From NCBI GenBank assembly GCA_037718865.1, contig JBBJMP010000001.1:186001-250000 (forward strand): DNA of 64,000 nucleotides, given 5' to 3'. Of this stretch, positions 17,710-24,913 are shown piece by piece (the first letter of the stretch is position 1; each line of letters starts with the position of its first letter). Both the position numbers and the translations under genes were made by a program. The notes beneath the pieces are model-generated. The model searched no databases and was not told where the DNA came from. It worked only from the letters and a program-made list of their open reading frames with translations. The stretch is from JADCRZ01 sp037718865 (GTDB lineage Bacteria; Bacteroidota; Bacteroidia; Chitinophagales; Chitinophagaceae).

Positions 17710-18873
17710 ATGCAATTGGTCGAAGTTACTGATGCTACAACTGCAAAGTTGTTTATACAGGCTAATGTGGAAATAAGCGGTAAACATCCAAACTATATAC
17801 GTCCTCTTGACAAAGACGTAAATGAAGTGTTTGATGAGAAAAAGAATAAGGCGTTCCGGTTTGGTAAAACTGTCAGATGGATATTGACGGATGAAGGAAA
17901 TAATCTCCTGGGGCGTATAGCTGCATTTACCAACAAAAAGTATAAAAATAAGGGGGATGATGTGGCGGTGGGCGGAATTGGATTTTTCGAATGTATTAAC
18001 GACCAGGCTGCAGCTGATACCTTGTTTGATGTTGCCAAACACTGGCTGTTGCAAATGGGCATGGAGGCCATGGACGGCCCTATCAACTTTGGTGAACGTG
18101 ATCGCTGGTGGGGGTTACTGGTCGACGGTTTTGATCCGCCGTTGTATTGCATGAATTTCAATCTCCCTTATTACAAAGAATTGTTTGAGGAGTATGGATT
18201 CCGTGATTTTTATGCACAGGTATGTTTTGCCCGGAAAGTGAAAGGCCAGGTTCAGCAAAAATTTTATGATCGGCATGAACTAATATCCAGGGACCCCGAT
18301 TATTCTGCCACCTATTTTAAAAAAACTGAATTAAATAAATTTGCTGAAGATTTCACGACCATTTATAATAAAGCCTGGGCCGGCCATGGCGGCTTAAAGG
18401 AAATGCATAAAGAAGTGGTAGTCAAGATGTTTAAAAAGATGAAACCGATCATGGATGAAAAGGTTATCTGGTTCACCTATTATAAGGGCCAGCCTGTCGC
18501 CATGTGGGTAAACATACCTGATCTTAATCAGTGGTTCAAACACCTGAACGGCCGTTTCAACCTGATTGCCCAACTGAAATTTCTTTGGGTTAAGGCCACA
18601 GTAAAATGCACTAAATTTACCGGAGTAGTATTTGGCATCATCCCGGAGTTCCAGGGTAAAGGCGTTGATTCATTCATGATTATGGAAGGGGCAAAGATCA
18701 TTCAGCATAAGCTGCATTATACGGATTACGAAATGCAATGGATCGGTGAGTTTAATCCAAAAATGATAAACGTTGCCGAAAGCCTGGACCCTTACCGGAG
18801 CCGGAAACTGATCACTTTCCGTTACCTATTCGACCGCACAAAAGAATTTAAACGGCATCCCGTTGTTGTGTAA
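17710..18873 (+). CDS. Conserved GNAT-like protein, function unknown
   Basis: A 387-residue soluble protein that looks like an acyltransferase-fold protein of unknown substrate. GRIAAFTNKKY, GVVFGIIPEFQGKGVDSFMI and EMQWIGEFNPKMINVAESL resemble the acetyl-CoA-binding strand-turn-helix region (QGKG) and closing strands of GNAT enzymes. GPINFGERDRWWGLLVDGF is a conserved-looking central block. It lies 36 bp before dnaX and may share its transcript. The fold call is from motif impression only. Confidence 0.75.
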   Translation: MQLVEVTDATTAKLFIQANVEISGKHPNYIRPLDKDVNEVFDEKKNKAFRFGKTVRWILTDEGNNLLGRIAAFTNKKYKNKGDDVAVGGIGFFECINDQAAADTLFDVAKHWLLQMGMEAMDGPINFGERDRWWGLLVDGFDPPLYCMNFNLPYYKELFEEYGFRDFYAQVCFARKVKGQVQQKFYDRHELISRDPDYSATYFKKTELNKFAEDFTTIYNKAWAGHGGLKEMHKEVVVKMFKKMKPIMDEKVIWFTYYKGQPVAMWVNIPDLNQWFKHLNGRFNLIAQLKFLWVKATVKCTKFTGVVFGIIPEFQGKGVDSFMIMEGAKIIQHKLHYTDYEMQWIGEFNPKMINVAESLDPYRSRKLITFRYLFDRTKEFKRHPVVV

Positions 18874-18909
18874 TGGTGTCAGGTCAAACTTGATTAACTT
18901 CGCCAAGGT

Positions 18910-20784
18910 ATGGATAGATTTATAGTTTCCGCACGCAAATACAGGCCACAGAACTTTTCGACAGTCGTGGGACAAGAGCATATAACCACCACGCTAAAAA
19001 ATGCTATCAGGAACAATCAGCTGGCGCATGCGTTCTTATTTTGCGGACCAAGAGGTGTAGGCAAAACAACCTGTGCGAGGATATTGGCCAAAACCATTAA
19101 CTGCGAAAGCATCTCAAAAGCCGGTGAAGCGTGTAATAAATGCCAAAGCTGCGTTTCCTTTAACGATGGCGCTTCCTTGAATATCCATGAGCTTGATGCC
19201 GCCAGCAATAATTCAGTGGATGATATACGATCCCTGGTTGAACAGGTGCGCTTTGCGCCGCAGGCAGGAAAGTATAAAGTGTATATCATCGATGAGGTAC
19301 ATATGCTCACTTCGTCGGCTTTTAATGCTTTCCTAAAAACCCTGGAAGAACCTCCTGCTTATGCCATTTTCATACTCGCTACAACCGAGAAACATAAGAT
19401 TCTTCCTACCATACTATCCCGTTGCCAGATCTTTGATTTTAAACGCATCACCACCAATGATACGGTCATCCACCTGCAGGAAATCTGTAATAAGGAGGAA
19501 ATCAGTGCTGAAAAGCCGGCCTTGCAGGTGATCGCTCAGAAGAGCGAAGGTTGTTTAAGGGATGCACTGAGCATTCTTGATAAGATCGTAAGCTTTTCAA
19601 ACGGCGAACTGTCTTACCAGAACACGCTGGAACACCTGAACATCCTGGATGCCGATTATTATTTCCAACTTATACATCATATGCTGGAGCAGGACCTGGC
19701 GGGGATGTTATTACTATATGATGACATCAACCGCAAGGGCTTTGAAGGAGATCTGGTCCTGAATGGATTTTCGGAATTTATAAGAAATCTTTTGGTATCA
19801 ACGGATGAAAAGGTGGCCTCACTGCTTGAAGTGGTAGACAGTTTTAAAGATAAATATGTAGCCACGGCCAAAAGGCTAACGGTGCCCTATATGATTAGTG
19901 CCCTGAATGTGTTGAATGATACAGAAATCAATTATAAGTCAACCCGTAATAAGCGACTTCATGTTGAGATGGCACTGATAAAACTTTGTTACCTGCAACA
20001 GGCGCTCGAGCTCACCATGAATGAACCGGGAATAGTGAAAAAAAAACAACTTGATTCGGTAACACCGCTGGCGTTCAGAAACCTGCCTGTTGTAGAAGCC
20101 AGAAAGACACCTACCCGGAATGATCAAAACACAGAAAACCGGCTTCCCGCGTTTGAGCGGCAACCGGCAAATAACCCAGGTGAGGCAAAACTCCTCATAG
20201 AAACGACTAGCGAAAAAGAGGTGTTGGTTCCAACTACTGAACCGGTTGAAAATAACTCTGTTCAAAGCGAACCCATAACTGATTCTCTCGAGTCCAAAGA
20301 TACCGGGCCGGTGAAAACCAAGGCCGGTTCAGCCAGACTGGGCGCCCTGAACAAAATACGCCAGAAGTATTCTAACAACAATGCAGCTGGCACAGGTACG
20401 GCTGCAAAACTACTTACGGCAGACGAACTTCAATCGGCATGGGATACTTTCACACAGAAGTTGAAAGAACATAAAAATCCCGCTGATAAAAGCTTTGAAA
20501 GGGCTGGGTTAATGGTTATGGACAATAACCTGTTCGAGATTATTACCGGCAATAATCTTGAACAAAAATTTATTGAGCAGCAACGGATACCGTTATGCGA
20601 ACATCTGCAAACCTGGTTTAATAATAAAGCACTTACCTATCATCTAGTGGTCCGTGAAAAACATGTTTCAGCTGAACAGGTTAATATACCCCTGAACGCA
20701 AGAGAACAATTTCAAAAACTGATTGAGCAGTACCCGTTAGTGAAGGAATTAAAAGACAGGTTAAGACTTGAATTGGACTATTAG
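18910..20784 (+). CDS. dnaX: DnaX, DNA polymerase III clamp-loader tau/gamma subunit
   Basis: ATPase of the sliding-clamp loader, 624 residues. The P-loop GPRGVGKT is at 46-53, the zinc-binding cysteines at 65, 75, 78 and 81, and the Walker B DEVH at 128-131; LATTEKHKILPTILSRCQ follows as sensor 1 and the SRC arginine finger. Domains I-III end near residue 370, followed by a low-complexity linker (about 380-500) and a C-terminal tau-specific region. A nine-A run lies just at the end of domain III (see 20038-20046), where slippage would yield a gamma-like product. Confidence 0.95.
   Translation: MDRFIVSARKYRPQNFSTVVGQEHITTTLKNAIRNNQLAHAFLFCGPRGVGKTTCARILAKTINCESISKAGEACNKCQSCVSFNDGASLNIHELDAASNNSVDDIRSLVEQVRFAPQAGKYKVYIIDEVHMLTSSAFNAFLKTLEEPPAYAIFILATTEKHKILPTILSRCQIFDFKRITTNDTVIHLQEICNKEEISAEKPALQVIAQKSEGCLRDALSILDKIVSFSNGELSYQNTLEHLNILDADYYFQLIHHMLEQDLAGMLLLYDDINRKGFEGDLVLNGFSEFIRNLLVSTDEKVASLLEVVDSFKDKYVATAKRLTVPYMISALNVLNDTEINYKSTRNKRLHVEMALIKLCYLQQALELTMNEPGIVKKKQLDSVTPLAFRNLPVVEARKTPTRNDQNTENRLPAFERQPANNPGEAKLLIETTSEKEVLVPTTEPVENNSVQSEPITDSLESKDTGPVKTKAGSARLGALNKIRQKYSNNNAAGTGTAAKLLTADELQSAWDTFTQKLKEHKNPADKSFERAGLMVMDNNLFEIITGNNLEQKFIEQQRIPLCEHLQTWFNNKALTYHLVVREKHVSAEQVNIPLNAREQFQKLIEQYPLVKELKDRLRLELDY
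20038..20046 (+). other. A9 slippery run in dnaX
   Basis: Nine A bases encode K377-K379 of DnaX, immediately after clamp-loader domain III. A -1 shift (or one extra A in the mRNA) gives ACA ACT TGA, a stop at 20052-20054. A +1 shift (or one missing A) gives AAC TTG ATT CGG TAA, a stop at 20060-20062. Either error would therefore produce a protein of about 380 residues lacking the tau tail. Thermus dnaX uses A9 transcriptional slippage and E. coli dnaX a -1 ribosomal shift to make gamma. Confidence 0.45.
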
Positions 20785-20811
20785 TGGTCAAGTTGTTTAA
20801 TCGGATCATTT

Positions 20812-20917
20812 GTTTAAGGTTTAAGATTTCCATCCTGCTGGTGCCTGTCGTAAACAGCCAACCACGGGCAGTAAGAAGTCAAAATTCAAAACTCATAACT
20901 CATATTTCATAACTCAC
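20812..20917. repeat. Composite short-word repeat, dnaX-pdhC gap
   Basis: The 175-bp gap between dnaX and the E2 gene holds three repeat types in a row: GTTTAAGGTTTAAG (20812-20825), a core ending CCAACCACGGGCAG (20858-20871), and degenerate ACTCATAACTCAT / TTCATAACTCAC words (20888-20917). The 14-base core recurs exactly at 43735-43748, again beside AAGGTTTAAGG words. The ACTCAT words match those at 55004-55058. Confidence 0.65.
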
Positions 20918-20959
20918 TTTTTTGCCTTAATTTCGGACTTCTTAAATGATTAACCAGAT

Positions 20960-22624
20960 ATGGCCGAAGTAATACTAATGCCCCGATTGAGTGACACCAT
21001 GACGGAAGGGGTAATTGCAACATGGCACAAGAAAATAGGTGATAATGTCAGTAAAGGTGATCTGCTGGCTGAAGTGGAGACCGACAAGGCAACCATGGAA
21101 CTGGAAAGTTATAAAGACGGCACTTTATTGCATATCGGGGGAGACAACGGCACCAAAATTCAGGTGAACGACCTGTTAGCCATAATCGGTAAACCGGGGG
21201 AAGATATTTCAACCTTGATTAAAGGAGGTGATGCTGTTGCCGCAACCGAACAAAAACAAAGTAAAGAAACCGTTACCCAGGCTGAAAAACCAGCCTCTGC
21301 AACAAAGAGTGAAAAGGTAGACATTTCGAAGATAGAAGAAGTTATTTTAATGCCCCGGTTAAGCGATACCATGACGGAAGGGGTAATAGCCGAATGGCAT
21401 AAAAAGGTAGGTGATGTGGTTAAGAAAGGGGACCTGCTTGCCGAAGTAGAAACCGACAAAGCAACGATGGATCTGGAAAGCTATAAGAATGGCAAATTGT
21501 TGTATATAGGAGCACAGAAGGGGGAAAAAGTTCAGGTAAACGCACTGCTTTGTATTGTTGGAGAAGATGGGGTGGACGTGGAAAAGATAGTGGCTGCAGC
21601 CAAAGGAGGAGGAGCGGAAGAGCATACGCAAACCACTGCCGATAAAGAAGTGGTGACCCCTGCTGAATCCGGTGCAGAACAATTGGCTGTTGCTAAGGAC
21701 CGATCAACCCAAAGCGTGCCTACGGGGCAAAGCCCTGAACCTTCACAAAACGGGGATGGCCGGATCAAAGCCTCTCCGCTGGCCAAAAGACTGGCCGCGG
21801 AAAAGGGAATAGATATTGCCCAGGTACCCGGCAGCGGGGATAGTGGAAGGATAATTAAAAAAGACGTAGATAATTTCGTTCCTGCTGACAAAGAAACGGA
21901 ATCAAGGGCCCCCGCTCCCCCCGTTCAGACGGCGGCCGGACAGGTGAGCTTTGAAGAAGTTCCGGTATCTCAGATGCGAAAGGTTATTGCAAAACGCCTG
22001 GCTGAAAGCAAATTTTCTGCGCCGCATTTTTACCTAACCATGAGCATTGACATGGACAGCGCAGTGGCAAGCAGGGCTAAGCTGAATGAAATCTCTAAAG
22101 TTAAAATTTCCTTCAATGATATTGTGCTGAAGGCCGTAGCCGTTTCGTTAAAGCAACACCCTAAGGTGAATAGTAGTTGGCTTGGCGACAAGATCCGAAT
22201 CAATCACCACGTGAATATTGGTGTTGCAGTGGCTGTTGAAGAAGGTCTGTTGGTTCCGGTGGTCCGTTTTGCGGATACTAAATCTCTTTCACAGATTGCC
22301 ACCGAAGTGAAAGAATATGCGCAGAAGGCGAAGGACAAGAAACTGCAGCCGTCAGAATGGGAAGGAAGCACATTTACTATATCCAACTTGGGAATGTTTG
22401 GCATTGAAGATTTTACCGCTATTATTAACCCGCCCGATGCCTGTATACTGGCTATTGGTGGTATAGCCCAGGTGCCGGTGGTGAAAAATGGCGCTATTGT
22501 TCCCGGCAATGTAATGAAAGTAACGTTAAGCTGCGATCACCGGGTAGTAGACGGGGCGACAGGTTCAGCCTTTCTGCAAACGGTTAAATCACTGCTTGAA
22601 GAACCATTGCGAATGCTGATATAA
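20960..22624 (+). CDS. pdhC: PdhC/AceF, pyruvate dehydrogenase E2 with two lipoyl domains
   Basis: Dihydrolipoyl acetyltransferase core of pyruvate dehydrogenase, 554 residues. Two lipoyl domains (about 1-80 and 124-205) carry the lipoylated lysines K43 and K167 in ETDKATM; they are near-identical copies, alike even at the DNA level. A peripheral subunit-binding domain lies at about 268-305 (IKASPLAKRLAAEKG). The catalytic domain ends with SCDHRVVDG, giving H527 and D531. Alanine/proline/glutamate-rich linkers separate the domains. No E1 or E3 gene is in the window. Its terminator follows at 22655. Confidence 0.93.
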   Translation: MAEVILMPRLSDTMTEGVIATWHKKIGDNVSKGDLLAEVETDKATMELESYKDGTLLHIGGDNGTKIQVNDLLAIIGKPGEDISTLIKGGDAVAATEQKQSKETVTQAEKPASATKSEKVDISKIEEVILMPRLSDTMTEGVIAEWHKKVGDVVKKGDLLAEVETDKATMDLESYKNGKLLYIGAQKGEKVQVNALLCIVGEDGVDVEKIVAAAKGGGAEEHTQTTADKEVVTPAESGAEQLAVAKDRSTQSVPTGQSPEPSQNGDGRIKASPLAKRLAAEKGIDIAQVPGSGDSGRIIKKDVDNFVPADKETESRAPAPPVQTAAGQVSFEEVPVSQMRKVIAKRLAESKFSAPHFYLTMSIDMDSAVASRAKLNEISKVKISFNDIVLKAVAVSLKQHPKVNSSWLGDKIRINHHVNIGVAVAVEEGLLVPVVRFADTKSLSQIATEVKEYAQKAKDKKLQPSEWEGSTFTISNLGMFGIEDFTAIINPPDACILAIGGIAQVPVVKNGAIVPGNVMKVTLSCDHRVVDGATGSAFLQTVKSLLEEPLRMLI

Positions 22625-22654
22625 TTTCCAGGTGCGAATGCTTATAATGACATT

Positions 22655-22678
22655 AATCCCGCCTACCGGCGGGATTTT
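22655..22678 (+). terminator. Intrinsic terminator after pdhC
   Basis: AATCCCGCC and GGCGGGATT form a 9-bp GC-rich stem around the loop TACC, followed by TT. It begins 31 bp after the E2 stop. The T-tract is short, but the perfect stem and its position support termination. Confidence 0.7.
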
Positions 22679-22688
22679 AGCGTAGTGT

Positions 22689-22763
22689 TGCCGCAGATTG
22701 GGGGATTTTAGATGCTCGATGACCTAAATCTGTCATTGATCCAATACAAAAATCTGCGAATCT
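22689..22763. repeat. Short-word repeat, family A (after pdhC)
   Basis: TTGCCGCAGATTGGGGGATTT (22689-22709) and AAATCTGCGAATCT (22750-22763) are opposed copies of the family A word, separated by about 40 bases that include a further CTAAATCTG. It sits between the pdhC terminator and the start of the next gene. Confidence 0.55.
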
Positions 22764-22794
22764 AGACCGGAAGTTCAGCTTGTTAAAAGGCCGC

Positions 22795-23403
22795 ATGGCG
22801 TATTCACTTGTAAAAAATATTACTCCCAAAAATAAATTGCCTTTGCAGCGGTTGCTTAATGTGTTGATTATTTTACTGGCTGTGCCGGTGACTATCATAG
22901 CATCTGTTTGCATACTGGTTTACTTCGTTTTTCTTTGGACGAGATCACTATGGATCACTGAGTCGGAAACAGCAGATGAGCCCTATCATCTGGAACTGGA
23001 ATTAATAAAAAATGATCACCTGAAATTATCTTTGGTTGAAGATGAGTACGACGCTGTGCTCTTTAGCCTAAATGAAGAGTGGAACAGAGAGGTATACCGG
23101 GAACAAACCTGTTTATATCGAGTAAAAGCCATCCCTGCGATTCCGGCACTTGAAAACCAGGTATGTTGCTTTTACTGTAAGGAACAGCTAGAGGGTACCA
23201 TTATTCAATTGCTGGATAATACGGCTCATTCGCTTTATGGACAACTCAATACTACGCTCATATTAATACAATACCCTGGCCTGGAGGTGACTTACATTGA
23301 TGATGCAGGGCCGTTTTTTTTATATAATGACGAGAAAGACCCCGGGCTTATCAGGGGATTCAATGAGAAGGAAAAAATTGAAATTGAACTAGTAAAGAAC
23401 TAA
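22795..23403 (+). CDS. Hypothetical protein with one membrane segment
   Basis: About 202 residues when started at the ATG at 22795 (MAYSLVKN); a TTG 15 bases earlier is possible but lies close to a repeat. One hydrophobic segment at about 22-45 (LNVLIILLAVPVTIIASVCI) anchors a mostly acidic C-terminal domain of about 150 residues with no motif I recognise. No signal peptide cleavage site is evident. It is flanked on both sides by family A repeats. Confidence 0.7.
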   Translation: MAYSLVKNITPKNKLPLQRLLNVLIILLAVPVTIIASVCILVYFVFLWTRSLWITESETADEPYHLELELIKNDHLKLSLVEDEYDAVLFSLNEEWNREVYREQTCLYRVKAIPAIPALENQVCCFYCKEQLEGTIIQLLDNTAHSLYGQLNTTLILIQYPGLEVTYIDDAGPFFLYNDEKDPGLIRGFNEKEKIEIELVKN

Positions 23404-23413
23404 TTGCTTTTTT

Positions 23414-23456
23414 GCGGCGAATTCGTCGCGATATATTAAATCTGCGAATCTGCGGC
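23414..23456. repeat. Short-word repeat, family A (before VOC pseudogene)
   Basis: GCGGCGAATTCGTCGCG (23414-23430) is a near-perfect palindrome, followed by AAATCTGCGAATCTGCGGC (23438-23456), a full-length family A word. They fill the gap between the hypothetical gene and the VOC gene. The nine bases of the second part match 56921-56940 for their whole shared length. Confidence 0.6.
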
Positions 23457-23498
23457 TATACTACTAATTGGGTTATTTTTACACGTAAATTAATTAGC

Positions 23499-23888
23499 AT
23501 GGAATTGGGAAATGCGCTCAACTGGTTTGAAATTCCGGTAGAAAATTTTGAAAGGGCCAAAAAATTTTATGAAGCCATCTTTACTTTCCAGATGCCTGAG
23601 AGCAGTATGGGGCCGGCAAAAATGGGATTTTTCCTGTACGATTTCAAGGCCGGTAAAGTAGGAGGTGCTATTGTTCATCATCCCGGCTTTCATACACCTT
23701 CCGGAACCGGATCCCTCATCTACCTGAACTGTCAGCCTGACCTGCAAGTGGTATAGGATAAAGTGGAACCTGCCGGAGGAAAAATAGTTACCGTAAAGAC
23801 ATTGATCTCACCCGAGCAAAACCTCGGTTTCTGGGCTCTGATTTTAGATTGTGAAAGTAACCGGGTGGCCTTGCATTCTATGGGTTGA
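23499..23888 (+). pseudogene. VOC/glyoxalase-family gene interrupted by in-frame TAG
   Basis: A vicinal-oxygen-chelate superfamily gene. The first 85 residues (from MELGNALNWFEIP, with FERAKKFYEAIF) match the family. A TAG at 23754-23756 stops the frame after LQVV, but the same frame stays open for 43 more codons and keeps the expected family C-terminus: DKVEPAGGKIV, GFWALILDCESNRVALHSM, ending TGA at 23886-23888. Without the TAG it would be a normal ~129-residue protein. This is a single nonsense change, a sequencing error or readthrough, not a frameshift. The truncated product would lack its second half. It ends 11 bp from the convergent porT. Confidence 0.85.
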
Positions 23889-23899
23889 GCATGGGAAGG

Positions 23900-24649
23900 C
23901 TATCCTTCAAAGATCAACGAAAAAACGATCATCCTTGACTGGAGCTTATCTATTACGTTAGAAAACTTCAGGTTGATGTCACGACTATGTGCATTGCCAA
24001 GCCCGTTACTGATCTTGATCTCAGGGGAAAGAATAAAATACCGCATGTAAAAATTAAAACCTATCCCCGCCTCCATGCCATAATCAAAGGATTTTAATTT
24101 TACAAGGTCCTCCGCATTTTTTGCGCGTGCCTTACTGGAAAGGTCATATTCAAGCTTAAGCCCTCCCATCATATATACCCGGAAATTATTTATGCGATCA
24201 CTTCTGAACTTTAACTGTACTGGAAAACCCAACAGGATAGATTCTATATTCTTGGTCATTACCTTTTGTTCCTCATAATACGGATCCGGGAATTTTAAAT
24301 TATAAGTAATGGTCTTATTGACGAATAACAACTGTGGAAACACAACTCTTGCCTGGAAACGATTGCTTAGGCGGAAGGTATGAATGCCCCCTATCCCCAA
24401 GCCCATGGTATTTTCCGGACTGGTAACGAGCACACTATCACTCCTTAGAAATTGAGGGTGCTGACTTACCTGCAAGCGGCTTTGGGTTCCCATGATTACT
24501 ATACCTATATGATAAGGCTTTTCGTCGCTTTCAGGAAGGTTGATTTTGTCTCTCAACTGTGCCTGCGCCAGGGAAGCATGCAAAAGTACAATTAAACCCG
24601 TTATTACTAGTTGAACCCTTTTTGTCCGCAAAACATGACTAATATTCAC
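23900..24649 (-). CDS. porT: PorT, type IX secretion outer-membrane component
   Basis: A 249-residue outer-membrane beta-barrel protein with an N-terminal signal peptide ending SLAQA (about residue 30). The body is rich in alternating beta strands: FQARVVFPQLLFVN, YMMGGLKLEYDLSS, YGMEAGIGFNFYMRYFILSPEIK and the C-terminal IVFSLIFEG with a final aromatic-rich strand. The overall pattern matches PorT/SprT, a barrel protein needed for T9SS. As I recall, porT commonly neighbours ubiE in Bacteroidota; here they are separated by about 4.6 kb holding an iron-uptake pair and an SRPBCC gene. Confidence 0.82.
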   Translation of the reverse strand: MNISHVLRTKRVQLVITGLIVLLHASLAQAQLRDKINLPESDEKPYHIGIVIMGTQSRLQVSQHPQFLRSDSVLVTSPENTMGLGIGGIHTFRLSNRFQARVVFPQLLFVNKTITYNLKFPDPYYEEQKVMTKNIESILLGFPVQLKFRSDRINNFRVYMMGGLKLEYDLSSKARAKNAEDLVKLKSFDYGMEAGIGFNFYMRYFILSPEIKISNGLGNAHSRDINLKFSNVIDKLQSRMIVFSLIFEG

Positions 24650-24869
24650 TATAATCTATTTTTCAGGAAATAATTAAATCTCTAGGTAAAAAATCACAAA
24701 TACGGACAATTTATATGAAAAAATAAATATTAGCTTAGGCTCTAACGGGAGCGGCTGCAAGATATTGCCTTTAACGTATCGACCAGATAAATCAATGATA
24801 ATATTGGTTTAAAATTACCATAAGTCAAGAATGTTTTTTCCGATGTTGTAAACAGATTTCCTGATCCGG

Positions 24870-24900
24870 CATCATCCTTAAACCGGGATGATGTCTTTTT
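24870..24900 (+). promoter_or_regulatory. Hairpin with T-run in TonB receptor leader
   Basis: CATCATCC (24870-24877) and GGATGATG (24886-24893) form an 8-bp stem, followed by TCTTTTT, 13 bases before the receptor start codon. The shape is that of an intrinsic terminator, yet no plus-strand gene lies upstream, so it would act as a leader terminator (attenuator) or a structure around the ribosome site. It may equally be a relic terminator. I see no Fur-box-like sequence. Confidence 0.4.
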
Positions 24901-24913
24901 ACATAAAAATTTC

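Noticed and set aside
23412..23498. Longer VOC start at 23412
   Set aside because: It would translate a family A repeat; the family N-terminus begins at MELGNALNW (23499).
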